A DNA stretch of 13,704 nucleotides from an uncultured Alphaproteobacteria bacterium (GCA_903837365.1 CAILUF010000028.1:1-13704), one strand, 5' to 3'; shown: positions 1 through 6,836, counted from the stretch's first letter. A program made the numbers and translations. The notes: generated from the sequence alone by a model not told the origin.

Positions 1-915
1 AATCGCCATCACCTGTTTCTTGCCACTCATTAAATTTTTTTGATTAAAAAATGGCAAACTTCCTAAAAAATTTTCAAGAAATTTTTTGTCTTTTTTAACA
101 ATTTCAATTTCACGAATTGGTAATTTTTTAATATCGATTTTCTTTGTTGAAAAGTAATTTAAAATATCTTCCTTACTACCAACCTTATCAATCAATCCAG
201 CTTGAAGCGCTTGACGACCCGTAAAAACTCTTCCATCGAAAATTTCTGTGTAAAATTTTTTATTAAGTAAATTACCTCTTCGCTCTTCGACCAGTCCGCT
301 AAAAAAACGAAATGAATCTTCGATTGATTCTTTTATAACTTTATCAACAAGTTGATTTGATTTTTCAAATGGCGATGGACTGCCTTTTAAAGGCGATGAT
401 TTGTAAGTGTTAAATTTTACCCCAACTTTACTTGCTAAATCAGTGAATTCTGGTGATTCCATCAATACTCCAATCGAACCAGTTAAGGTTCCGTTATGCG
501 CAACAATATAATCGCTTGCAATTGCAGCCATATAAGCTCCTGAAGCTCCTGCGGAATACATTAAAACTCCAATTGGTTTTTTTTGATTAATAGCTCGCAA
601 CTGATTGTAGAGAATTTCGCTACCAACTATTTCACCTCCAGGACTGTCAATATTGACGATTACAGCTTTGATTGAATCATCGCTAAGAATATTTTCTAAA
701 ATTTTATTTCTAAATTCATCATTAAAAATTGCACCTTCAATTTTTATCGAAGCAATGTAATCCTCTTCGATTACATTGCTCGATAAATCAAGTCCAAAGA
801 CCATTTTAAAACATAACAAAAATGAAAAAACACCGAGCAATATTGCAATATTTTTCCATTTATGAACTTTATTTTTAAAATAAACTAACGCTGCCAGATT
901 ATCTGAAAAATTCAT
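1..915 (-). CDS. sppA: Signal peptide peptidase SppA-type (S49 serine protease), C-terminus cut by window edge
   Basis: Reading the minus strand from the ATG at 913-915 gives an open frame of 305 codons running off the left edge. Residues about 22-42 form a hydrophobic membrane anchor after a Lys-rich segment, so the protease domain should face the periplasm. The S49 features are a VNIDSPGG strand, an AGASGAYMAA segment holding the probable nucleophile Ser125, a GTLTGSIGV segment, and Lys177 in SSPLKGSPSPF as the probable general base. The 52-residue Ser-Lys spacing matches that remembered for Bacillus SppA (147/199). The single protease domain and length fit the short SppA form, which degrades cleaved signal peptides in the membrane. 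It starts 9 bp after the rpsA stop without a clear Shine-Dalgarno sequence, so it is probably co-transcribed with rpsA. SohB is an alternative label. The last residues lie outside the window. Confidence 0.9.
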   Translation of the reverse strand, partial: MNFSDNLAALVYFKNKVHKWKNIAILLGVFSFLLCFKMVFGLDLSSNVIEEDYIASIKIEGAIFNDEFRNKILENILSDDSIKAVIVNIDSPGGEIVGSEILYNQLRAINQKKPIGVLMYSAGASGAYMAAIASDYIVAHNGTLTGSIGVLMESPEFTDLASKVGVKFNTYKSSPLKGSPSPFEKSNQLVDKVIKESIEDSFRFFSGLVEERRGNLLNKKFYTEIFDGRVFTGRQALQAGLIDKVGSKEDILNYFSTKKIDIKKLPIREIEIVKKDKKFLENFLGSLPFFNQKNLMSGKKQVMAI

Positions 916-924
916 ATCGATAGA

Positions 925-2646
925 TTATAATTCTTTATTCTTAAAAGATTCGAAAACATTTCCAGCGATATTACCAATGGTAGTTCCGCTAGATGCTTCA
1001 GAATATAGATGAGCTTCTTGCTCTTCAATTTCCATATCTTTAATCGATAAAAGTAATTTTCCACTAATTTTATTAAACATTACCACTTTGGCTTCAAGGC
1101 GATCACCTGCTTCATATTTTTCAGTTTTTTGATCTTGTTTATTTTTAGAAAGATCAAGTCTTTTGATAATTGCCTTTAATCCTGAATCAAGCTCAACTTC
1201 CAAGAAATCTTTTTTAACGCCGATAATCGCGCAAGAAACTACTGTTCCTTCAACAACTTTATCAAGCTCAGCCTGGAAGTTTGGATTATCAAGCTGTCTA
1301 ATACCAAGAGAAATTCTTTCTTTTTCATAATTACTACCAAGAACCATAACGTTGATTTTATCTCCGGCTTTGAATTTCTTTTGTACTTCTTCAGTAATGC
1401 CATTTGGCGAGATATCGGATATATGAACTAAGCCATCAACTCCGCTATCAAAGCCAACGAACAAACCAAACTCAGTAAAGTTTTTGATTAGACCTTGCAC
1501 GACATCACCAACTTTATTTTTTTCAGAAAATGCCTGCCATGGATTTTGTTCGCATTGTTTCATGCCAAGAGAAATTCGGTGATTTTGTGAATTAACATCG
1601 AGAACCATCACCTCAACTTCTTGACCAACATTGATAAATTTATTTGGACTTGAATTATTTTTTAACCAACTCATTTCCGAAACATGCACAAGTCCTTCAA
1701 TGCCTTGCTCTATTTCTACAAACGCACCGTAGCTTGTGATGTTAGTAACTTTTCCTTTTAGGGTTGATCCAACATTATATCTTTGCGCAATTGATTCCCA
1801 AGGATTTTGCTGTAACTGCTTCATGCCTAGAGAAACGCGTTTAGTTGCTTCATCATATTTAATAACTTGCACTTTAACTTCTTGACCAATTTTCAACATC
1901 TCTGAAGGATGTTTAATTCTACACCAAGAAATATCAGTTAAGTGCAGTAATCCATCGAAACTTCCGAAGTCAATGAACGCACCGTAATCGGTAATATTTT
2001 TTACGATACCATCAATTGCATCGCCAACTTTGATAGTTGATAAAACTTTATCTTTCTCGATATTTCTTTGACTTTCAAGAACCGCTCTTCTAGATACCAC
2101 GATGTTTCCGCGTACTTCGTCAATTTTAAGAACTTGTAATTTTTCAAATTTATTTATCAAGAAACTGTCATCAGCCAGAAGCATAGTATCAACTTGGCTT
2201 CTTGGTAAAAAGCAAATTATCGCATTAATATCAACGGCATATCCACCTTTAACTCGCCCAATAATTTTTCCTTCGATAATCGTTTTATCTTCAAGACATT
2301 GTTTTAAGAAATGCCAATTATTAAATCTTCTCGCATTGTCTCGGCTAATGATTAGCTCACCTTTTTTATTTTCAAGACGCTCAAGAAAAACATCAACAAC
2401 ATCGCCTTCTTCAATTTCGCCATCGCGTTTAAATTCCATAATATCAACAAAACCAACCGATTTTGCACCGATATCAACTGCAACACCTTTATCAGAAATT
2501 CCAACAACTACACCTTTAACAACACTACCTTCAGCTAATTGCTGGGTATCCTTTTCATATTCTTCAAATAATTTAGAAAAATCTTCATCTTGGAATTGAT
2601 TTTCTAATTGATTATTATTCGAATTTTCGATATTTTTATTTGTCAT
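925..2646 (-). CDS. rpsA: 30S ribosomal protein S1
   Basis: This 573-residue protein is built of six S1 (OB-fold) repeats at about residues 37-102, 121-186, 207-276, 292-363, 379-450 and 465-545. Repeats 3-5 carry the canonical YGAFxxF / GLVHxSxxSW / RxSLGxKQ pattern (YGAFIDF, YGAFVEI, FGLFVGF; three SLGMKQ or SLGIRQ ends). The first two repeats are divergent, as expected for the ribosome-binding ones. The length fits alphaproteobacterial S1. The protein binds mRNA on the small subunit and helps initiation on leaders with weak Shine-Dalgarno sequences. That fits this window, where few genes have one. The start has no clear Shine-Dalgarno, as is also true of E. coli rpsA. The sppA gene follows 9 bp downstream. 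Three perfect inverted repeats lie 53-176 bp upstream and may be part of its leader. Confidence 0.97.
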   Translation of the reverse strand: MTNKNIENSNNNQLENQFQDEDFSKLFEEYEKDTQQLAEGSVVKGVVVGISDKGVAVDIGAKSVGFVDIMEFKRDGEIEEGDVVDVFLERLENKKGELIISRDNARRFNNWHFLKQCLEDKTIIEGKIIGRVKGGYAVDINAIICFLPRSQVDTMLLADDSFLINKFEKLQVLKIDEVRGNIVVSRRAVLESQRNIEKDKVLSTIKVGDAIDGIVKNITDYGAFIDFGSFDGLLHLTDISWCRIKHPSEMLKIGQEVKVQVIKYDEATKRVSLGMKQLQQNPWESIAQRYNVGSTLKGKVTNITSYGAFVEIEQGIEGLVHVSEMSWLKNNSSPNKFINVGQEVEVMVLDVNSQNHRISLGMKQCEQNPWQAFSEKNKVGDVVQGLIKNFTEFGLFVGFDSGVDGLVHISDISPNGITEEVQKKFKAGDKINVMVLGSNYEKERISLGIRQLDNPNFQAELDKVVEGTVVSCAIIGVKKDFLEVELDSGLKAIIKRLDLSKNKQDQKTEKYEAGDRLEAKVVMFNKISGKLLLSIKDMEIEEQEAHLYSEASSGTTIGNIAGNVFESFKNKEL

Positions 2647-2698
2647 ATAATTGGGGTCAAGCCCTAGAAAAATAACCTTATAAACTAGTTAATTAAGC

Positions 2699-2727
2699 TT
2701 TAACTAAAATAAACTATTTTAGTTAAA
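2699..2727. repeat. Perfect 12-bp inverted repeat upstream of rpsA
   Basis: TTTAACTAAAAT at 2699-2710 is followed by a 5-nt spacer (AAACT) and its exact reverse complement at 2716-2727. It lies 53-81 bp upstream of the rpsA start. If transcribed with rpsA it would form an all-A/U hairpin apart from one G-C pair. It could be a leader hairpin or a protein-binding site. It lacks the GC-rich stem and U-run of an intrinsic terminator. Confidence 0.6.
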
Positions 2728-2752
2728 ATCTAACTATTCTTAGTATTTTTGG

Positions 2753-2781
2753 TGATTTATAAACAATTATTTTATAAATCA
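2753..2781. repeat. Perfect 11-bp inverted repeat upstream of rpsA
   Basis: TGATTTATAAA at 2753-2763 and its exact reverse complement at 2771-2781 flank a 7-nt spacer (CAATTAT). This is the middle of three consecutive inverted repeats on the rpsA side of the gap, with its centre about 54 bp from that of the first. Its function is unknown, and leader hairpin or operator are both possible. Confidence 0.55.
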
Positions 2782-2801
2782 TCTATGGTTAATAGTTAAA
2801 C

Positions 2802-2822
2802 AAAATATCTAAACGATATTTT
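2802..2822. repeat. Perfect 8-bp inverted repeat upstream of rpsA
   Basis: AAAATATC at 2802-2809 and GATATTTT at 2815-2822 are exact reverse complements around a 5-nt spacer (TAAAC). This is the third and most distal inverted repeat upstream of rpsA. An 8-bp arm in such AT-rich DNA could be chance. Its place in a row with the two longer repeats is what makes it worth recording. Confidence 0.4.
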
Positions 2823-3062
2823 TTCATTTTCGTATAGTTTGAATTTATGTATTATTGTTTATTTTTTAAATTTACTAAATTTCGTAACTTGATTTAACTA
2901 AGTAAAAAACCTAAAAAAATAAATAATTTCAAAATATTAAAACTGCCTTGCAACTAACAAACAAAGCATTTTAAGCATAGCATTAGCTAATATATCTATA
3001 AATTTTGTGCAAATTTTAACAACTTACTTTTTAAAATCAAGCTAGTAAAAAAATAAAATAAA

Positions 3063-3087
3063 ATAGTTGACTAAATTACTAGGGTTT
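3063..3087 (+). promoter_or_regulatory. Candidate type-1 IscR operator
   Basis: The 25-bp stretch begins ATAGTTGACTA, has an AT-rich centre, and ends TACTAGGGTTT. Against the E. coli type-1 IscR consensus as I remember it (ATASYYGACTR, three A/T, YAGTCRRSTAT) I count 22 of 25 positions matching. The first half-site is perfect and all three mismatches fall in the second half. It overlaps the -35 element of the candidate isc promoter, where a bound repressor would block RNA polymerase. Autorepression of iscR by [2Fe-2S]-IscR is the known E. coli logic. Its use here is inferred. Confidence 0.6.
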
Positions 3088-3095
3088 AATAAAAT
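3067..3095 (+). promoter_or_regulatory. Candidate sigma-70-type promoter of the isc operon
   Basis: A TTGACT -35 hexamer (3067-3072) is separated by exactly 17 bp from a TAAAAT -10 hexamer (3090-3095). Each differs from the E. coli consensus at one position. Transcription would start near 3102, leaving a leader of about 140 nt before iscR. The -35 element lies within the candidate IscR box. This is the best promoter-like sequence I found in the gap, but AT-rich DNA gives many chance -10 matches. Confidence 0.55.
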
Positions 3096-3149
3096 CTTGC
3101 AAATATTTAAACCATTTAATTTAAAATTAAACATTAAATCTAACGATCA

Positions 3150-3171
3150 AATCGGCTCACTTGAGGCGATT
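3150..3171. promoter_or_regulatory. Imperfect palindrome in the isc leader, just before the leader-ORF ribosome binding site
   Basis: AATCG (3150-3154) pairs with CGATT (3167-3171), and after one G/G mismatch CTCA (3156-3159) pairs with TGAG (3162-3165). This is the most GC-rich part of the leader. As RNA it would be a short hairpin ending 4 nt before the TAGGA motif. As DNA it could be a protein-binding palindrome. The TGAGG portion resembles one half of the E. coli type-2 IscR motif, but the other half is missing. Confidence 0.35.
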
Positions 3172-3175
3172 AAAA

Positions 3176-3180
3176 TAGGA
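3176..3180 (+). promoter_or_regulatory. Shine-Dalgarno-like TAGGA before the leader ORF
   Basis: TAGGA lies 6 nt before the ATG at 3187. It is one of the few good Shine-Dalgarno matches in the window. It does not serve iscR directly, being over 60 nt from the iscR ATG, so it points to the short ORF between them. Confidence 0.4.
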
Positions 3181-3186
3181 TTTTAT

Positions 3187-3246
3187 ATGAGTGATTTTCT
3201 TAAGATTCAATGTTTTTTGATAAATAAAATTTATAATCAAATATGA
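3187..3246 (+). CDS. Possible 19-residue leader peptide overlapping the iscR start
   Basis: An ATG at 3187, preceded by TAGGA at the right distance, opens a 19-codon frame reading MSDFLKIQCFLINKIYNQI. Its TGA stop (3244-3246) overlaps the iscR ATG (3243-3245). iscR has no Shine-Dalgarno of its own, and an in-frame stop at 3234-3236 rules out a longer iscR, so ribosomes finishing this ORF could re-initiate on iscR. The peptide is hydrophobic and basic with a single Cys, and shows no run of one amino acid as in classical attenuators. I do not recognise it. It may be a coupling device or a chance ORF. Confidence 0.35.
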   Translation: MSDFLKIQCFLINKIYNQI

Positions 3247-3644
3247 TTTTAACCTCGAAAGCGCGATATGCAGTAACTGCGATAATTGAGCTTGCATCAA
3301 GCAAAGACAAGCAACCGCTTGCCTTGTCATTAATCGCCAAAAAACAAAATATTTCACTTTTTTATCTCGAGCAAATTTTTTCTAAATTAAAAAAATCTGC
3401 ATTAGTCAAAGCTGTTAAAGGTCCAGGAGGAGGATATATTTTAGTAAAAAATCCCAGCGAAATTTCAATTGCTACAATTATCAAAGCCATTGGCGAACCA
3501 ATTAAAATGACGCGGTGCACATCAAGCTCAAAAGCTTGTAACTCGTTAACTTCTAAAACTAAGTGTAAAACTCACCATTTGTGGCAAGGTCTTGAAAATA
3601 AAATTTACGAATATCTTGATTCAATAAATTTACAAGATTTATGA
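3243..3644 (+). CDS. iscR: Fe-S cluster assembly transcriptional regulator IscR (Rrf2 family)
   Basis: This 133-residue protein begins with the Rrf2 signature (MILTSKARYAVTAIIELA), continues with a winged helix including SLFYLEQIFSKLKKSALVKA, and has a wing at VKGPGGGYIL (about residues 58-67). The probable cluster ligands are Cys92, Cys99, Cys108 and His111, in the family order Cys-Cys-Cys-His. Here the spacing is C-x6-C-x8-C-x2-H, against C-x5-C-x5-C-x2-H in E. coli (92, 98, 104, 107). The protein should repress the isc operon when carrying [2Fe-2S] and relieve repression when clusters are scarce. A matching box lies at 3063-3087. The start is fixed by family homology and an upstream in-frame stop, with no Shine-Dalgarno. 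The stop overlaps the next ATG by 4 nt (ATGA). Confidence 0.95.
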   Translation: MILTSKARYAVTAIIELASSKDKQPLALSLIAKKQNISLFYLEQIFSKLKKSALVKAVKGPGGGYILVKNPSEISIATIIKAIGEPIKMTRCTSSSKACNSLTSKTKCKTHHLWQGLENKIYEYLDSINLQDL

Positions 3645-4753
3645 GCATATATCTCGACTGCAATTCATCAACAGCTCCACATCCTGAAGTGATTAATGCA
3701 ATGTGTGAAATTTTTAAAAAACCTTACAATAATTCTGCAACTCATCACATTGGCAGTCAAGCTGAAAGCCTAGTTCAAAAAGCCATAAAATCAATTCAAA
3801 ATCTTCTTAATGCCGATAACTATGAGGTTATTTTTACCAGTGGCGCAACTGAATCCAGCAATCACGTTTTGTTCAATTCTAGCGCTGATAAACTTTTTAA
3901 TTCTGCAATAGAACATGCTTGCGTTTATAATTGCAAAGTTGATGGGAAAAAAATTTACGAATTTGCTTGTGATAAAAATGGCGTAATTGATCTTACTGAT
4001 CTAGAAAAAAAAATTACTAATCAGCATAATTTTTTAACCTCGGCAATGCTTGCTAATAATGAGACTGGAGCGATTCAGCCAATTGCCGAAATTTCTAGGA
4101 TTACTCATAAAAATCTTGGACTTTTTTTCTGTGATATCGTCCAAGGAGTTGGTAAAATTGCTGTTGATTTAGAAAAGCTTAACGTTGATTTTGCTTGTTT
4201 ATCAGCTCATAAAATTTATGGTCCGCAAGGAATTGGTGCATTATTAATTAGAAAAGGAATTGAGCTTAAACCCTTAATCTACGGTGGTAAACAGCAAAAT
4301 AGCAAAAGAGCTGGAACCCAAAATATCGCTGCAATTGTTGGTTTTGGATTGGCTTGCGATATTGCCAGTCAACGCTTACAACAATTTTCTCAACTTGCCA
4401 ATTTACGAAATTATTTAGAAAAATCACTTAAAGAAATTGCCAATGATAATATAAAAATTATCAGTGAAGATGCTCCGAGACTTGCTAATACTAGCTTCAT
4501 TGCTCTTAAAAATGTCGATGCACAAACGCAATTAATTAATTTTGATTTAAATAAAATTTGCGTCAGCGCTGGATCAGCATGTTCTTCTGGCACTATTTCG
4601 CAATCAAGAATTTCTCAAGCTCTTGGTCTTGAAAAACATTTTTTAAATTCTGCCATTCGCGTTAGTCTTGGTTTTGAAAATACAAAATCCGATATTGAAA
4701 AATTTATTAACGTTTGGTACAATTTCTATCAACAAAAATTTAACAAAAAATAA
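3641..4753 (+). CDS. NifS-like cysteine desulfurase (first of two, class V aminotransferase)
   Basis: This 370-residue PLP enzyme of the NifS/IscS class has all the catalytic features: [11 protein letters not shown] near residue 65, His92 (IEHACV), ANNETG (138-143), Asp165 and Gln168 (CDIVQGVGK), the Schiff-base Lys191 in LSAHKIYGP, and the persulfide Cys314 in SAGSACSSG. It should convert cysteine to alanine and carry sulfur as a persulfide. It is shorter than IscS and ends without the SPLWEM-type C-terminal extension found in the next gene, the region used by IscS for docking. It may therefore serve a different acceptor. The matching gene in Rickettsia has been annotated spl1 or NifS homolog. 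It overlaps iscR by 4 nt and iscS by 1 nt (TAATG). Confidence 0.93.
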   Translation: MSIYLDCNSSTAPHPEVINAMCEIFKKPYNNSATHHIGSQAESLVQKAIKSIQNLLNADNYEVIFTSGATESSNHVLFNSSADKLFNSAIEHACVYNCKVDGKKIYEFACDKNGVIDLTDLEKKITNQHNFLTSAMLANNETGAIQPIAEISRITHKNLGLFFCDIVQGVGKIAVDLEKLNVDFACLSAHKIYGPQGIGALLIRKGIELKPLIYGGKQQNSKRAGTQNIAAIVGFGLACDIASQRLQQFSQLANLRNYLEKSLKEIANDNIKIISEDAPRLANTSFIALKNVDAQTQLINFDLNKICVSAGSACSSGTISQSRISQALGLEKHFLNSAIRVSLGFENTKSDIEKFINVWYNFYQQKFNKK

Positions 4754-5970
4754 TGACTATCAAATTACCAATTTACCTAGACTATCAATCAACCTCACCA
4801 ATCGATCCTCGTGTTGTTGAAGCGGTTTCCAAATCATTACAAGAAGATTTTGGCAATCCACATTCGCGAACCCATAGCTTTGGCTGGAGTGCTGAAGAAA
4901 AAGTTGAAATTGCCCGTAAACAAATTGCTGATTTAATCAATGCCGATCCCAAAGAAATATTTTTCACTTCTGGCGCAACTGAATCAAATAACATCGCCAT
5001 CAAAGGTGTTGCAAATTTTTATAAAAATTCTGGAAAAACTCATATCATCACCGTTGCAACTGAACATAAATGTGTTTTGAATTCAGTACGCGATTTAGAG
5101 CAAGAAGGTTTTACATCAAGCTTTATGGGGGTTGAAAAAAATGGTTTAATTGATTTAAATCAATTAGAATCATTAATAACCAATAAAACCTGTTTAGTTT
5201 CAGTAATGGCTGTTAATAATGAAATCGGTGTTATTCAACCACTTAAAGAAATTGGACAATTATGTCGAAAATTTGGAGTATTTTTTCACAGTGATTGCGC
5301 TCAAGCCTTTGGTAAAATTGCTTTAGATGTTAACGAATTAAATCTCGATTTAATGAGTATTTCTGGACATAAAATTTACGCTCCTAAAGGGATTGGAGCA
5401 ATTTTCGTTAGACGCAAACCACGCGTCAGAATCAAACCGCTTTTTAGCGGAGGTGGACAAGAAAGAGGAATTCGTTGCGGAACCGTTCCAACAAGCTTAG
5501 CTCTTGGTTTGGGTCTAGCTAGTGAAATTGCCAAAAAAGAAATGACTAAAGATCATCAGCATATTAAAAAACTCAGCGATAAATTTTTAAAAGAAATTTT
5601 AAAACTTTCACATATTTATCTCAATGGCGATCAAACTCATCGTTATTGTGGAAATTTAAATTTATCATTTGCTGGAATTGAAGGTGAATCATTAATTATG
5701 GCCATTAAGGATTTAGCAGTTTCATCGGGATCGGCTTGCACATCCGCATCGCTTGAGCCATCTTATGTTCTTCACGCTCTTGGCGTTGATGATGATTTAG
5801 CGCATACTTCAATACGCTTTGGAATTGGTCGATTTACCACTGAAGAAGAAATTGATTATGCAATAAATTTAATCAATCAAAAAGTTACTCGTCTTCGTGA
5901 AATGAGTCCTTTATGGGAAATGATTCAAGAAGGTATCGATCTTAAATCTATCAAATGGAAAACACATTAA
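4753..5970 (+). CDS. iscS: Cysteine desulfurase IscS
   Basis: This 405-residue enzyme matches housekeeping IscS throughout. It starts with [17 protein letters not shown] and has [10 protein letters not shown] (71-80), His105 (TEHKCV), Asp181/Gln184 (SDCAQAFGK), the PLP-binding Lys207 ([11 protein letters not shown]) and the persulfide Cys329 on the loop [14 protein letters not shown]. Each lies one residue beyond its E. coli counterpart. The C-terminus ([18 protein letters not shown]) is the typical IscS tail that takes part in IscU docking. It supplies sulfur for Fe-S cluster assembly on IscU and commonly for tRNA thiolation. The ATG overlaps the preceding stop by one base with no visible Shine-Dalgarno, suggesting coupled translation. 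iscU follows after 31 bp. Confidence 0.98.
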   Translation: MTIKLPIYLDYQSTSPIDPRVVEAVSKSLQEDFGNPHSRTHSFGWSAEEKVEIARKQIADLINADPKEIFFTSGATESNNIAIKGVANFYKNSGKTHIITVATEHKCVLNSVRDLEQEGFTSSFMGVEKNGLIDLNQLESLITNKTCLVSVMAVNNEIGVIQPLKEIGQLCRKFGVFFHSDCAQAFGKIALDVNELNLDLMSISGHKIYAPKGIGAIFVRRKPRVRIKPLFSGGGQERGIRCGTVPTSLALGLGLASEIAKKEMTKDHQHIKKLSDKFLKEILKLSHIYLNGDQTHRYCGNLNLSFAGIEGESLIMAIKDLAVSSGSACTSASLEPSYVLHALGVDDDLAHTSIRFGIGRFTTEEEIDYAINLINQKVTRLREMSPLWEMIQEGIDLKSIKWKTH

Positions 5971-5991
5971 TCAAAAAAATATTAACCAATT

Positions 5992-5996
5992 AGGAG
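5992..5996 (+). promoter_or_regulatory. Strong Shine-Dalgarno for iscU
   Basis: AGGAG lies 5 nt before the iscU ATG. It is the clearest ribosome binding site in the operon, where the other genes are coupled by overlap or lack a visible site. This suggests that the scaffold is made in higher amounts than its neighbours. Confidence 0.7.
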
Positions 5997-6001
5997 AAAT
6001 T

Positions 6002-6397
6002 ATGGCTTATTCAAAAAAAGTTGAAGAATATTACGAAAATAATTCAAACATTGGTTCTTTTGCCAAAGGAGAAAAAAATATCGGAACTGGATTAGTTGGA
6101 GCTCCAGCTTGTGGAGATGTAATGAAATTACAAATCAAAATTGATCCGCAAAATAATACCATTATCGATGCTAAATTTAAAACCTTTGGATGTGGTTCAG
6201 CTATTGCCTCAAGCTCTTTGATCACTGAATGGGTTATTGGCAAAAATATTGACGAAGCATATAAAATATCCAACCATCAAATTGCCGAAGAATTATCTTT
6301 ACCTCCCGTTAAAATTCACTGTTCGGTTCTTGCCGAAGAGGCAATAAAATCAGCAATTGAAGATTTTAAAGAAAAACAAAAAAATGAAAATAATTAA
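6002..6397 (+). CDS. iscU: Fe-S cluster scaffold protein IscU
   Basis: This 131-residue protein is a complete IscU. It shows GAPACGDVMKLQ with Cys37 and Asp39, FGCGSAIASSS with Cys64, and the LPPVKIHCSVLAEEA block with the chaperone-recognition motif LPPVK (100-104), His106 and Cys107. These three Cys, Asp39 and His106 are the standard cluster and persulfide ligands. It accepts sulfur from IscS and iron, builds a [2Fe-2S] cluster, and hands it on with the help of HscA and HscB encoded downstream. The C-terminal tail (KEKQKNENN) is charged and a little unusual but short. The start is set by a good AGGAG site. iscA follows 13 bp later. Confidence 0.98.
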   Translation: MAYSKKVEEYYENNSNIGSFAKGEKNIGTGLVGAPACGDVMKLQIKIDPQNNTIIDAKFKTFGCGSAIASSSLITEWVIGKNIDEAYKISNHQIAEELSLPPVKIHCSVLAEEAIKSAIEDFKEKQKNENN

Positions 6398-6410
6398 TAT
6401 TTAACTAACA

Positions 6411-6836
6411 ATGGAAGTTAATAAAAATCAAGAAGATTTAAATAAACAAAATAAGTTATCACATAACTTAGGCAATCCAGTTGTTAATTATTTGACAGTA
6501 AGTAATGATGTTGGTAATCAATTAAGCAATCTTCTTGCGCAAAGAAAGGATAGTTGCGAAGGTATTAGAATCAGCGTTAAAACTAGAGGTTGTTCGGGTT
6601 TAAGCTATACTATCGAATATGCAATTTTTGAAAAAAATATTACAAAATTTGATGATATAGTTTTATGCAAAAACAGCAATAATGAAACTATTAAAATTTT
6701 TATTGATCCTAAAGCTTCGATGTTTTTAATCGGCAGTGAAATGATTTTCAAAAGCGATGAATTATCTTCGGGCTTTGATTTTATTAATCCCAACGAAAAA
6801 GGCCGATGTGGCTGTGGAGAAAGTTTTAAAGTATGA
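6411..6836 (+). CDS. iscA: A-type Fe-S carrier IscA (HesB/IscA/SufA family)
   Basis: The C-terminal 110 residues form an A-type carrier domain with the three conserved cysteines: Cys61 in KTRGCSGLSY, and Cys133 and Cys135 in GRCGCGESF. The family inserts or ferries clusters to target apoproteins and binds iron or [2Fe-2S]/[4Fe-4S] at these cysteines. At 141 residues it is longer than E. coli IscA (107). The first 25 or so residues (Asn/Gln/Lys-rich) precede the normal start of the fold at NYLTVSNDVG. No other ATG exists before residue 104. A TTG at Leu28 would give a canonical-length protein, so the true start is a little uncertain. There is no clear Shine-Dalgarno. The stop overlaps hscB by 4 nt. 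Confidence 0.93.
   Translation: MEVNKNQEDLNKQNKLSHNLGNPVVNYLTVSNDVGNQLSNLLAQRKDSCEGIRISVKTRGCSGLSYTIEYAIFEKNITKFDDIVLCKNSNNETIKIFIDPKASMFLIGSEMIFKSDELSSGFDFINPNEKGRCGCGESFKV

Larger units (their letters stand above)
2647..3242. other. Divergent intergenic region between rpsA and iscR
   Basis: About 600 bp of very AT-rich sequence separates the divergent rpsA and iscR starts, far longer than any other gap in the window. The rpsA-proximal part (2699-2822) holds three consecutive perfect inverted repeats. The iscR-proximal part holds a promoter-like sequence with an IscR-box-like overlap (3063-3095), an imperfect palindrome (3150-3171) and a short leader ORF (3187-3246). In the middle (about 2823-3062) I see only low-complexity AT palindromes, such as AAATTTACTAAATTT at 2868-2882, and no coding sequence that I recognise. 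Another short AT palindrome is at 3115-3131. No convincing rpsA promoter could be placed by eye. Confidence 0.8.

Noticed and set aside
2102..2599. 165-codon open frame on the plus strand
   Set aside because: It lies entirely antisense to the S1 repeats of rpsA and its Ser/Thr/Pro-rich translation resembles no known family. It is a shadow of a strongly supported gene.
3232..3237. Perfect TATAAT just before iscR
   Set aside because: No -35 element at suitable spacing, and it would give an almost leaderless mRNA. The hexamer is expected often in such AT-rich DNA. The 3067-3095 pair fits better.
3157..3357. 66-codon minus-strand frame overlapping the iscR start and its leader
   Set aside because: It is antisense to conserved IscR N-terminal codons, shows no recognisable protein and no ribosome binding site.
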